64,000 nt of DNA from Argentina anserina (Eukaryota > Streptophyta > Magnoliopsida > Rosales > Rosaceae): contig NW_026089478.1 in NCBI RefSeq assembly GCF_933775445.1, positions 270,920-334,919 on the forward strand, given 5' to 3'. The notes beneath the pieces were generated by a model that worked only from the letters and a program-made list of their open reading frames with translations, was not told the DNA's origin and did not search any database. The first letter of the stretch is position 1. Each line of letters starts with the position of its first letter. Positions 1 to 11,166 of the stretch are shown one piece after another. The position numbers and the translations under genes were made by a program.

Positions 1-608
1 AATTGAGTATGTTTACATCGTTTGCGTATCTTTACTATTCCAATTTTGTATCTTTTCAATTCTCGTTTGAGTATCTTTATGTAAGGCTTTCTGATGCGAG
101 TTTCTAATGAATTTGAGAGTTTTGCAAGTGTGGAAGTGTGTTTCTTTCAAACTGAGTATCTTTACATCGTTTGCGTATCTTTACTATTCCAATTGTGTAT
201 CTTTTCAATTCTCGTTTGAGTATCTTTCTGAACGGCTTTCTGATGCGAGTTTCTATTGAATTTGAGAGTTTTGCAAGTGTGGGAGTGTGTTTCTTTCAAA
301 CTAAGTATCTTTACATCATTTGCGTATATTTACTATTCCAATTGTGTATCTTTTCAATTCTCGTTTGAGTATCTTTATGTAAGGCTTTCTGATGCGAGTT
401 TCTAATGAATTTGAGAGTTTTGCAAGTGTGGAAGTGTGTTTCTTTCAAACTGAGTATCTTTACATCGTTTGCGTATCTTTACTATTCCAATTGTGTATCT
501 TTTCAATTCTCGTTTGAGTATCTTTCTGAACGGCTTTCTGATGCGAGTTTCTATTGAATTTGAGAGTTTTGCAAGTGTGGGAGTGTGTTTCTTTCAAACT
601 GAGTATCT

Positions 609-2990
609 TTACATCGTTTGCGTATCTTTACTATTCCAATTGTGTATCTTTTCAATTGTCGTTTGAGTATCTTTATGTAAGGCTTTCTGATGCGAGTTTC
701 TATTGAATTTGAGAGTTTTGCAAGTGTGGGAGTTTGTTTCTTTCAAACTGAGTATCTTTACATCGTTTCGTATATTTACTATTTTAATTGTGTATCTTTT
801 CAATTGTCGTTTGAGTATCTTTATGTAAGGCTTTCTGATGCGAGTTTCTATTGAATTTGAGAGTTTTGCAAGTGTGGCAGTGTGTTTCTTTCAAATTGAG
901 TATGTTTACATCGTTTGTGTATCTTTACTATTCCAATTGTGTATATTTTCAATTCTCGTTTGAGTATCTTTCTGAACGGCTTTCTGATTCGAGTTTCTAT
1001 TGAATTTGAGAGTTTTGCAAGTGTGGGAGTGTGTTTCTTTCAAACTGAGTATCTTTACATCGTTTGCGTATCTTTACTATTAAAATTGTGTATCTTTTCA
1101 ATTCTCGTTTGAGTATCTTTCTGAACGGCTTTCTGATGCGAGTTTCTATTGAATTTGAGAGTTTTACAAGTGTGGGAGTGTGTTTCTTTCAAACTGAGTA
1201 TCTTTACATCGCTTGCGTATCTTTACTATTCCAATTGTATATCTTTTCAATTCTCGTTTGAGTATCTTTCTGAACGGCTTTCTGATTCGAGTTTCTATTG
1301 AATTTGAGAGTTTTGCAAGTGTGGGAGTGTGTTTCTTTCAAACTGAGTATCTTTACATCGTTTGCGTATCTTTACTATTCCAATTGTGTATCTTTTCAAT
1401 TCTCGTTTGAGTATCTTTATGTAAGGCTTTCTGATGCGAGTTTCTATTGAATTTGAGAGTTTTGCAAGTGTGGGAGTGTGTGTCTTTCAAACTGAGTATC
1501 TTTACTTCGTTTGTGTATCTTTACTATTCCAATTGTGTATATTTTCAATTCTCGTTTGAGTATCTTTCTGAACGGCTTTCTGATTCGAGTTTCTATTGAA
1601 TTTGAGAGTTTTGCAAGTGTGGCAGTGTGTTTCTTTCAAATTGAGTATGTTTACATCGTTTGCGTATCTTTACTATTCCAATTTTGTATCTTTTCAATTC
1701 TCGTTTGAGTATCTTTATGTAAGGCTTTCTGATGCGAGTTTCTAATGAATTTGAGAGTTTTGCAAGTGTGGGAGTGTGTTTCTTTCAAACTGAGTATCTT
1801 TACATTGTTTGCGTATATTTACTATTCCAATTGTGTATCTTTTCAATTGTCGTTTGAGTATCTTTATGTAAGGCTTTCTGATGCGAGTTTCTATTGAATT
1901 TGAGAGTTTTGCAAGTGTGGGAGTTTGTTTCTTTCAAACTGAGTATCTTTACATCGTTTCGTATATTTACTATTCTAATTGTGTATCTTTTCAATTGTCG
2001 TTTGAGTATCTTTATGTAAGGCTTTCTGATGCGAGTTTCTATTGAATTTGAGAGTTTTGCAAGTGTGGCAGTGTGTTTCTTTCAAATTGAGTATGTTTAC
2101 ATCGTTTGTGTATCTTTACTATTCCAATTGTGTATATTTTCAATTCTCGTTTGAGTATCTTTCTGAACGGCTTTCTGATTCGAGTTTCTATTGAATTTGA
2201 GAGTTTTGCAAGTGTGGGAGTGTGTTTCTTTCAAACTGAGTATCTTTACATCGTTTGCGTATCTTTACTATTAAAATTGTGTATCTTTTCAATTCTCGTT
2301 TGAGTATCTTTCTGAACGGCTTTCTGATGCGAGTTTCTATTGAATTTGAGAGTTTTACAAGTGTGGGAGTGTGTTTCTTTCAAACTGAGTATCTTTACAT
2401 CGCTTGCGTATCTTTACTATTCCAATTGTATATCTTTTCAATTCTCGTTTGAGTATCTTTCTGAACGGCTTTCTGATTCGAGTTTCTATTGAATTTGAGA
2501 GTTTTGCAAGTGTGGGAGTGTGTTTCTTTCAAACTGAGTATCTTTACATCGTTTGCGTATCTTTACTATTCCAATTGTGTATCTTTTCAATTCTCGTTTG
2601 AGTATCTTTATGTAAGGCTTTCTGATGCGAGTTTCTATTGAATTTGAGAGTTTTGCAAGTGTGGGAGTGTGTTTCTTTCAAACTGAGTATCTTTACTTCG
2701 TTTGTGTATCTTTACTATTCCAATTGTGTATATTTTCAATTCTCGTTTGAGTATCTTTCTGAACGGCTTTCTGATTCGAGTTTCTATTGAATTTGAGAGT
2801 TTTGCAAGTGTGGCAGTGTGTTTCTTTCAAATTGAGTATGTTTACATCGTTTGCGTATCTTTACTATTCCAATTTTGTATCTTTTCAATTCTCGTTTGAG
2901 TATCTTTATGTAAGGCTTTCTGATGCGAGTTTCTAATGAATATGAGAGTTTTGCAAGTGTGGAAGTGTGTTTCTTTCAAACTGAGTATCT
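609..2990 (+). repeat. Higher-order repeat, about 1,191-bp period (8 monomers), two copies
   Basis: The same ordered series of variant monomers occurs twice, 1,191 bp apart. The TTTCGTATATTT monomer (about 764 and 1954), the GTGTATATTTTCAATT monomer (915 and 2106), the TATTAAAATT monomer (1064 and 2255), the CATCGCTTGC monomer (1213 and 2404) and the AATTTTGTATC monomer (about 1680 and 2871) all repeat at this offset. 1,191 is 8 x 149 minus 1, because one monomer is 148 bp. Outer limits are approximate. Confidence 0.8.
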
Positions 2991-4021
2991 TTACATCGTT
3001 TGCGTATCTTTACTATTCCAATTGTGTATCTTTTCAATTCTCGTTTGAGTATCTTTCTGAACGGCTTTCTGATGCGAGTTTCTATTGAATTTGAGAGTTT
3101 TGCAAGTGTGGGAGTGTGTTTCTTTCAAACTGAGTATCTTTACATTGTTTGCGTATATTTACTATTCCAATTGTGTATCTTTTCAATTGTCGTTTGAGTA
3201 TCTTTATGTAAGGCTTTCTGATGCGAGTTTCTATTGAATTTGAGAGTTTTGCAAGTGTGGGAGTGTGTTTCTTTCAAACTGAGTACCTTTACATCGTTTG
3301 CGTATCTTTACTATTAAAATTGTGTATCTTTTCAATTGTCGTTTGAGTATCTTTATGTAAGGCTTTCTGATGCGAGTTTCTATTGAATTTGAGAGTTTTG
3401 CAAGTGTGGCAATGTGTTTCTTTCAAATTGAGTATGTTTACATCGTTTGTGTATCTTTACTATTCCAATTGTGTATATTTTCAATTCTCGTTTGAGTATC
3501 TTTCTGAACGGCTTTCTGATTCGAGTTTCTATTGAATTTGAGAATTTTGCAAGTGTGGGAGTGTGTTTCTTTCAAACTGAGTATCTTTACATCGTTTGCG
3601 TATCTTTACTATTAAAATTGTGTATCTTTTCAATTCTCGTTTGAGTATCTTTCTGAACGGCTTTCTGATGCGAGTTTCTATTGAATTTGAGAGTTTTACA
3701 AGTGTGGGAGTGTGTTTCTTTCAAACTGAGTATCTTTACATCGCTTGCGTATCTTTACTATTCCAATTGTATATCTTTTCAATTCTCGTTTGAGTATCTT
3801 TCTGAACGGCTTTCTGATTCGAGTTTCTATTGAATTTGAGAGTTTTGCAAGTGTGGGAGTGTGTTTCTTTCAAACTGAGTATCTTTACATCGTTTGCGTA
3901 TCTTTACTATTCCAATTGTGTATCTTTTCAATTCTCGTTTGAGTATCTTTATGTAAGGCTTTCTGATGCGAGTTTCTATTGAATTTGAGAGTTTTGCAAG
4001 TGTGGGAGTGTGTTTCTTTCA

Positions 4022-4065
4022 AACTGAGTATCTTTACTATTCCAATTGTGTATATTTTCAATTCT
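4022..4065 (+). repeat. Junction of a 130-bp deletion monomer
   Basis: Here AAACTGAGTATCTTTAC runs straight into TATTCCAATTGTG. The usual intervening 19 bp (ATCGTTTGC plus one copy of GTATCTTTAC) are missing. The distance between equivalent points in the surrounding monomers (3745 to 4322) is 577 bp, exactly 4 x 149 minus 19. The missing piece is one of the GTATCTTT-initiated subunits, so loss by slippage or recombination between adjacent GTATCTTTAC copies is the simple explanation. Confidence 0.9.
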
Positions 4066-4469
4066 CGTTTGAGTATCTTTCTGAACGGCTTTCTGATTCG
4101 AGTTTCTATTGAATTTGAGAGTTTTGCAAGTGTGGCAGTGTGTTTCTTTCAAATTGAGTATGTTTACATCGTTTGCGTATCTTTACTATTCCAATTTTGT
4201 ATCTTTTCAATTCTCGTTTGAGTATCTTTATGTAAGGCTTTCTGATGCGAGTTTCTAATGAATTTGAGAGTTTTGCAAGTGTGGAAGTGTGTTTCTTTCA
4301 AACTGAGTATCTTTACATCGTTTGCGTATCTTTACTATTCCAATTGTGTATCTTTTCAATTCTCGTTTGAGTATCTTTCTGAACGGCTTTCTGATTCGAG
4401 TTTCTATTGAATTTGAGAGTTTTGCAAGTGTAGGAGTGTGTTTCTTTCAAACTGAGTTTCTTTACATCG

Positions 4470-7400
4470 TTTGCGTATCTTTACTATTCCAATTGTGTAT
4501 CTTTTCAATTCTCGTTTGAGTATCTTTATGTAAGGCTTTCTGATGCGAGTTTCTATTGAATTTGAGAGTTTTGCAAGTGTGGGAGTGTGTTTCTTTCAAA
4601 TTGAGTATGTTTACATCGTTTGTGTATCTTTACTATTCCAATTGTGTATATTTTCAATTCTCGTTTGAGTATCTTTCTGAACGGCTTTCTGATTCGAGTT
4701 TCTATTGAATTTGAGAGTTTTGCAAGTGTGGCAGTGTGTTTCTTTCAAACTGAGTTTCTTTACATCGTTTGCGTATCTTTACTATTCCAATTGTCTATCT
4801 TTTCAATTCTCGTTTGAGTATCTTTCTGTAAGGCTTTCTGATGCGAGTTTCTATTGAATTTGAGAGTTTTGCAAGTGTGGGAGTGTGTTTCTTTCAAACT
4901 GAGTATGTTTACATCGTTTGCGTATCTTTACTATTCCAATTGTGTATCTTTTCAATTCTCGTTTGAGTATCTTTCTGAACGGCTTTCTGATGCTAGTTTC
5001 TATTGAATTTGAGAGTTTTGCAAGTGTGGGAGTGTGTTTCTTTCAAATTGAGTATGTTTACATCGTTTGTGTATCTTTACTGTTCCAATTGTGTATATTT
5101 TCAATTCTCGTTTGAGTATCTTTCTGAACGGCTTTCTGATTCGAGTTTCTATTGAATTTGAGAGTTTTGCAAGTGTGGCAGTGTGTTTCTTTCAAATTGA
5201 GTATGTTTACATCGTTTGCGTATCTTTACTATTCCAATTTTGTATCTTTTCAATTCTCGTTTGAGTATCTTTATGTAAGGCTTTCTGATGCGAGTTTCTA
5301 ATGAATTTGAGAGTTTTGCAAGTGTGGGAGTGTGTTTCTTTCAAACTGAGTATGTTTACATCGTTTGCGTATCTTTACTATTCCAATTGTGTATCTTTTC
5401 AATTCTCGTTTGAGTATCTTTCTGAACGGCTTTCTGATGCTAGTTTCTATTGAATTTGAGAGTTTTGCAAGTGTAGGAGTGTGTTTCTTTCAAACTGAGT
5501 TTCTTTACATCGTTTGCGTATCTTTACTATTCCAATTGTCTATCTTTTCAATTCTCGTTTGAGTATCTTTCTGAACGGCTTTCTGATTCGAGTTTCTATT
5601 GAATTTGAGAGTTTTGCAAGTGTAGGAGTGTGTTTCTTTCAAACTGAGTATCTTTACATCGTTTGCGTATCTTTAGTATTCCAATTGTGTATCTTTTCAA
5701 TTCTCGTTTGAGTATCTTTCTGAACGGCTTTCTGAACGGCTTTCTGATGCGAGTTTCTATTGAATTTGAGAGTTTTGCAAGTGTGGGAGTGTGTTTCTTT
5801 CAAACTGAGTATCTTTACATCATTTGCCTATATTTACTATTCCAATTGTGTATCTTTTCAATTCTCGTTTGAGTATCTTTATGTAAGGCTTTCTGATGCG
5901 AGTTTCTAATGAATTTGAGAGTTTTGCAAGTGTGGAAGTGTGTTTCTTTCAAACTGAGTATGTTTACATCGTTTGCGTATCTTTACTATTCCAATTGTGT
6001 ATCTTTTCAATTCTCGTTTGAGTATCTTTCTGAACGGCTTTCTGATGCGAGTTTCTATTGAATTTGAGAGTTTTGCAAGTGTGGGAGTGTGTTTCTTTCA
6101 AACTGAGTTTCTTTACATCGTTTGCGTATCTTTACTATTCCAATTGTGTATCTTTTCAATTCTCGTTTGAGTATCTTTCCGTAAGGCTTTCTGATGCGAG
6201 TTTCTATTGAATTTGAGAGTTTTGCAAGTGTGGGAGTGTGTTTTTTTCAAACTGAGTATGTTTACATCGTTTGCGTATCTTTACTATTCCAATTGTGTAT
6301 CTTTTCAATTCTCGTTTGAGTATCTTTCTGAACGGCTTTCTGATGCTAGTTTCTATTGAATTTGAGAGTTTTGCAAGTGTGGGAGTGTGTTTCTTTCAAA
6401 CTGAGTTTCTTTACATCGTTTGCGTATCTTTACTATTCCAATTGTGTATCTTTTCAATTCTCGTTTGAGTATCTTTCTGTAAGGCTTTCTGATGCGAGTT
6501 TCTATTGAATTTGAGAGTTTTGCAAGTGTGGGAGTGTGTTTCTTTCAAACTGAGTATGTTTACATCGTTTGCGTATCTTTACTATTCCAATTGTGTATCT
6601 TTTCAATTCTCGTTTGAGTATCTTTCTGAACGGCTTTCTGATTCTAGTTTCTTTTGAATTTGAGAGTTTTGCAAGTGTGGGAGTGTGTTTCTTTCAAACT
6701 GAGTATCTTTACATTGTTTGCGTATATTTACTATTCCAATTGTGTATCTTTTCAATTGTCGTTTGAGTATCTTTATGTAAGGCTTTCTGATGCGAGTTTC
6801 TATTGAATTTGAGAGTTTTGCAAGTGTGGGAGTGTGTTTCTTTCAAACTGAGTATCTTTACATCGTTTCGTATATTTACTATTCTAATTGTGTATCTTTT
6901 CAATTGTCGTTTGAGTATCTTTATGTAAGGCTTTCTGATGCGAGTTTCTATTGAATTTGAGAGTTTTGCAAGTGTGGCAGTGTGTTTCTTTCAAATTGAG
7001 TATGTTTACATCGTTTGTGTATCTTTACTATTCCAATTGTGTATATTTTCAATTCTCGTTTGAGTATCTTTCTGAACGGCTTTCTGATGCGAGTTTCTAT
7101 TGAATTTGAGAGTTTTGCAAGTGTGGGAGTGTGTTTCTTTCAAACTGAGTATCTTTACATCGTTTGCGTATCTTTACTATTAAAATTGTGTATCTTTTCA
7201 ATTCTCGTTTGAGTATCTTTCTGAACGGCTTTCTGATGCGAGTTTCTATTGAATTTGAGAGTTTTACAAGTGTGGGAGTGTGTTTCTTTCAAACTGAGTA
7301 TCTTTACATCGCTTGCGTATCTTTACTATTCCAATTGTATATCTTTTCAATTCTCGTTTGAGTATCTTTCTGAACGGCTTTCTGATTCGAGTTTCTATTG

Positions 7401-7610
7401 AATTTGAGAGTTTTGCAAGTGTGGGAGTGTGTTTCTTTCAAACTGAGTATCTTTACATCGTTTGTGTATCTTTACTATTCCAATTGTGTATATTTTCAAT
7501 TCTCGTTTGAGTATCTTTCTGAACGGCTTTCTGATTCGAGTTTCTATTGAATTTGAGAGTTTTGCAAGTGTGGCAGTGTGTTTCTTTCAAACTGAGTTTC
7601 TTTACATCGT
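4470..7610 (+). repeat. 3,140-bp segmental duplication within the array, copy 1
   Basis: A run of about 21 monomers is repeated immediately downstream at an offset of 3,140 bp. Matching landmarks include the ACTGTTCC monomer (5067 and 8207), the monomer with a 12-bp internal duplication (5663 and 8803), the CTTTCCGTAAGG monomer (about 6177 and 9317), the GATTCTAGTTTCTTTTG monomer (about 6640 and 9780) and the 148-bp TTTCGTATATTT monomer (about 6864 and 10004). 3,140 equals 21 x 149 plus 12 minus 1, matching those two indels. Only scattered single-base differences separate the copies. Edges are approximate. Confidence 0.88.
5721..5744 (+). repeat. 12-bp direct duplication inside a monomer (161-bp monomer)
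   Basis: TGAACGGCTTTC occurs twice in a row, lengthening this monomer to 161 bp. It is one of two such monomers in the window; the other lies 3,140 bp downstream at 8861-8884 and descends from the same event through the segmental duplication. Confidence 0.95.
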
Positions 7611-10600
7611 TTGCGTATCTTTACTATTCCAATTGTCTATCTTTTCAATTCTCGTTTGAGTATCTTTATGTAAGGCTTTCTGATGCGAGTTTCTATTGAA
7701 TTTGAGAGTTTTGCAAGTGTGGGAGTCTGTTTCTTTCAAATTGAGTATGTTTACATCGTTTGTGTATCTTTACTATTCCAATTGTGTATGTTTTCAATTC
7801 TCGTTTGAGTATCTTTCTGAACGGCTTTCTGATTCGAGTTTCTATTGAATTTGAGAGTTTTGCAAGTGTGGCAGTGTGTTTCTTTCAAACTGAGTTTCTT
7901 TACATCGTTTGCGTATCTTTACTATTCCAATTGTCTATCTTTTCAATTCTCGTTTGAGTATCTTTCTGTAAGGCTTTCTGATGCGAGTTTCTATTGAATT
8001 TGAGAGTTTTGCAAGTGTGGGAGTGTGTTTCTTTCAAACTGAGTATGTTTACATCGTTTGCGTATCTTTACTATTCCAATTGTGTATCTTTTCAATTCTC
8101 GTTTGAGTATCTTTCTAAACGGCTTTCTGATGCTAGTTTCTATTGAATTTGAGAGTTTTGCAAGTGTGGGAGTGTGTTTCTTTCAAATTGAGTATGTTTA
8201 CATCGTTTGTGTATCTTTACTGTTCCAATTGTGTATATTTTCAATTCTCGTTTGAGTATCTTTCTGAACGGCTTTCTGATTCGAGTTTCTATTGAATTTG
8301 AGAGTTTTGCAAGTGTGGCAGTGTGTTTCTTTCAAATTGAGTATGTTTACATCGTTTGCGTATCTTTACTATTCCAATTTTGTATCTTTTCAATTCTCGT
8401 TTGAGTATCTTTATGTAAGGCTTTCTGATGCGAGTTTCTAATGAATTTGAGAGTTTTGCAAGTGTGGGAGTGTGTTTCTTTCAAACTGAGTATGTTTACA
8501 TCGTTTGCGTATCTTTACTATTCCAATTGTGTATCTTTTCAATTCTCGTTTGAGTATCTTTCTGAACGGCTTTCTGATGCTAGTTTCTATTGAATTTGAG
8601 AGTTTTGCAAGTGTAGGAGTGTGTTTCTTTCAAACTGAGTTTCTTTACATCGTTTGCGTATCTTTACTATTCCAATTGTCTATCTTTTCAATTCTCGTTT
8701 GAGTATCTTTCTGAACGGCTTTCTGATTCGAGTTTCTATTGAATTTGAGAGTTTTGCAAGTGTGGGAGTGTGTTTCTTTCAAACTGAGTATCTTTACATC
8801 GTTTGCGTATCTTTAGTATTCCAATTGTGTATCTTTTCAATTCTCGTTTGAGTATCTTTCTGAACGGCTTTCTGAACGGCTTTCTGATGCGAGTTTCTAT
8901 TGAATTTGAGAGTTTTGCAAGTGTGGGAGTGTGTTTCTTTCAAACTGAGTATCTTTACATCATTTGCCTATATTTACTATTCCAATTGTGTATCTTTTCA
9001 ATTCTCGTTTGAGTATCTTTATGTAAGGCTTTCTGATGCGAGTTTCTAATGAATTTGAGAGTTTTGCAAGTGTGGAAGTGTGTTTCTTTCAAACTGAGTA
9101 TGTTTACATCGTTTGCGTATCTTTACTATTCCAATTGTGTATCTTTTCAATTCTCGTTTGAGTATCTTTCTGAACGGCTTTCTGATGCGAGTTTCTATTG
9201 AATTTGAGAGTTTTGCAAGTGTGGGAGTGTGTTTCTTTCAAACTGAGTTTCTTTACATCGTTTGCGTATCTTTACTATTCCAATTGTGTATCTTTTCAAT
9301 TCTCGTTTGAGTATCTTTCCGTAAGGCTTTCTGATGCGAGTTTCTATTGAATTTGAGAGTTTTGCAAGTGTGGGAGTGTGTTTTTTTCAAACTGAGTATG
9401 TTTACATCGTTTGCGTATCTTTACTATTCTAATTGTGTATCTTTTCAATTCTCGTTTGAGTATCTTTCTGAACGGCTTTCTGATGCTAGTTTCTATTGAA
9501 TTTGAGAGTTTTGCAAGTGTGGGAGTGTGTTTCTTTCAAACTGAGTTTCTTTACATCGTTTGCGTATCTTTACTATTCCAATTGTGTATCTTTTCAATTC
9601 TCGTTTGAGTATCTTTCTGTAAGGCTTTCTGATGCGAGTTTCTATTGAATTTGAGAGTTTTGCAAGTGTGGGAGTGTGTTTCTTTCAAACTGAGTATGTT
9701 TACATCGTTTGCGTATCTTTACTATTCCAATTGTGTATCTTTTCAATTCTCGTTTGAGTATCTTTCTGAACGGCTTTCTGATTCTAGTTTCTTTTGAATT
9801 TGAGAGTTTTGCAAGTGTGGGAGTGTGTTTCTTTCAAACTGAGTATCTTTACATTGTTTGCGTATATTTACTATTCCAATTGTGTATCTTTTCAATTGTC
9901 GTTTGAGTATCTTTATGTAAGGCTTTCTGATGCGAGTTTCTATTGAATTTGAGAGTTTTGCAAGTGTGGGAGTTTGTTTCTTTCAAACTGAGTATCTTTA
10001 CATCGTTTCGTATATTTACTATTCTAATTGTGTATCTTTTCAATTGTCGTTTGAGTATCTTTATGTAAGGCTTTCTGATGCGAGTTTCTATTGAATTTGT
10101 GAGTTTTGCAAGTGTGGCAGTGTGTTTCTTTCAAATTGAGTATGTTTACATCGTTTGTGTATCTTTACTATTCCAATTGTGTATATTTTCAATTCTCGTT
10201 TGAGTATCTTTCTGAACGGCTTTCTGATTCGAGTTTCTATTGAATTTGAGAGTTTTGCAAGTGTGGGAGTGTGTTTCTTTCAAACTGAGTATCTTTACAT
10301 CGTTTGCGTATCTTTACTATTAAAATTGTGTATCTTTTCAATTCTCGTTTGAGTATCTTTCTGAACGGCTTTCTGATGCGAGTTTCTATTGAATTTGAGA
10401 GTTTTACAAGTGTGGGAGTGTGTTTCTTTCAAACTGAGTATCTTTACATCGCTTGCGTATCTTTACTATTCCAATTGTATATCTTTTCAATTCTCGTTTG
10501 AGTATCTTTCTGAACGGCTTTCTGATTCGAGTTTCTATTGAATTTGAGAGTTTTGCAAGTGTGGGAGTGTGTTTCTTTCAAACTGAGTATCTTTACATCG

Positions 10601-10650
10601 TTTGCGTATCTTTACTATTCCAATTGTGTATCTTTTCAATTCTCGTTTGA
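7611..10650 (+). repeat. 3,140-bp segmental duplication within the array, copy 2
   Basis: This is the second copy of the segment beginning near 4470, with the same order of variant monomers. The correspondence fades at about 10600, where the monomer equivalent to the one at 7462 is of a different type. Examples of private changes are ATTCTAATTG for ATTCCAATTG near 9427 and GTGTGGGAG for GTGTAGGAG near 8760. Confidence 0.85.
8861..8884 (+). repeat. 12-bp direct duplication inside a monomer, second copy
   Basis: Same tandem TGAACGGCTTTC pair as at 5721-5744, in the same monomer context. It is the best single marker that the two 3.1-kb blocks are copies of each other. Confidence 0.95.
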
Positions 10651-11161
10651 GTATCTTTATGTAAGGCTTTCTGATGCGAGTTTCTATTGAATTTGAGAGT
10701 TTTGCAAGTGTGGGAGTGTGTTTCTTTCAAACTGAGTATCTTTACTTCGTTTGTGTATCTTTACTATTCCAATTGTGTATATTTTCAATTCTCGTTTGAG
10801 TATCTTTCTGAACGGCGTTCTGATTCGAGTTTCTATTGAATTTGAGAGTTTTGCAAGTGTGGCAGTGTGTTTCTTTCAAATTGAGTATGTTTACATCGTT
10901 TGCGTATCTTTACTATTCTAATTTTGTATCTTTTCAATTCTCGTTTGAGTATCTTTCTGTAAGGCTTTCTAATGCGAGTTTCTATTGAATTTGAGAGTTT
11001 TGCAGCTGTGGGAGTGTGTTTCTTTCAAACTGAGTATCTTTACATCGTTTGCGTATCTTTAGTATTCCAATTGTGTATCTTTTCAATTCTCGTTTGAGTA
11101 TCTTTCTGAACGGCTTTCTGATGCGAGTTTCTATTGAATTTGAGAGTTTTGCAAGTGTGGG

Positions 11162-11166
11162 AGTGT
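11162..11166 (+). repeat. 5-bp target site duplication, left copy
   Basis: AGTGT lies immediately before the element's 5' TGAT terminus and is repeated immediately after its 3' ATCA terminus. Removing the element and one AGTGT restores the uninterrupted satellite order GGG-AGTGT-GTTTC. Five base pairs is the usual duplication size for Ty3/gypsy integrases. Confidence 0.96.

Larger units (their letters stand above)
1..11166 (+). repeat. 149-bp satellite array, left arm
   Basis: About 75 tandem head-to-tail copies of a 149-bp AT-rich unit. Landmarks recur every 149 bp: GTATCTTTACTATTCC, TCAATTCTCGTTTGAG, then CTGAACGGC or ATGTAAGGC, GAATTTGAGAGTTTTGC, and CTTTCAAACTGAG. Two main types alternate irregularly (CTGAACGGC versus ATGTAAGGC/CTGTAAGGC), with further variants such as GATTCGAG for GATGCGAG and TATTAAAATT for TATTCCAATT. 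No gene, RNA or other element interrupts it. The apparent 65-codon reading frames span about 1.3 monomers and simply recur with the repeat. Monomer length and context are compatible with a centromeric or pericentromeric satellite, but nothing in the sequence proves centromere function. Confidence 0.97.

Noticed and set aside
171..368. Hundreds of recurring 65-codon open frames on the + strand (first example here), hydrophobic and starting MRIFTIPIVYLFNS or MCIFTIPIVYIFNS
   Set aside because: They recur at the satellite period, extend over 1.3 monomers so that neighbours overlap in different frames (149 is not a multiple of 3), and appear or vanish with the CTGAACGGC/TGTAAGGC polymorphism. No promoter or independent coding signal accompanies them.
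609..803. Recurring 61-93 codon frames on the - strand of the array (KRYTIRIVNIRNDVK type)
   Set aside because: They follow satellite monomer variants, chiefly the 148-bp type, and are the reverse reading of the repeat.
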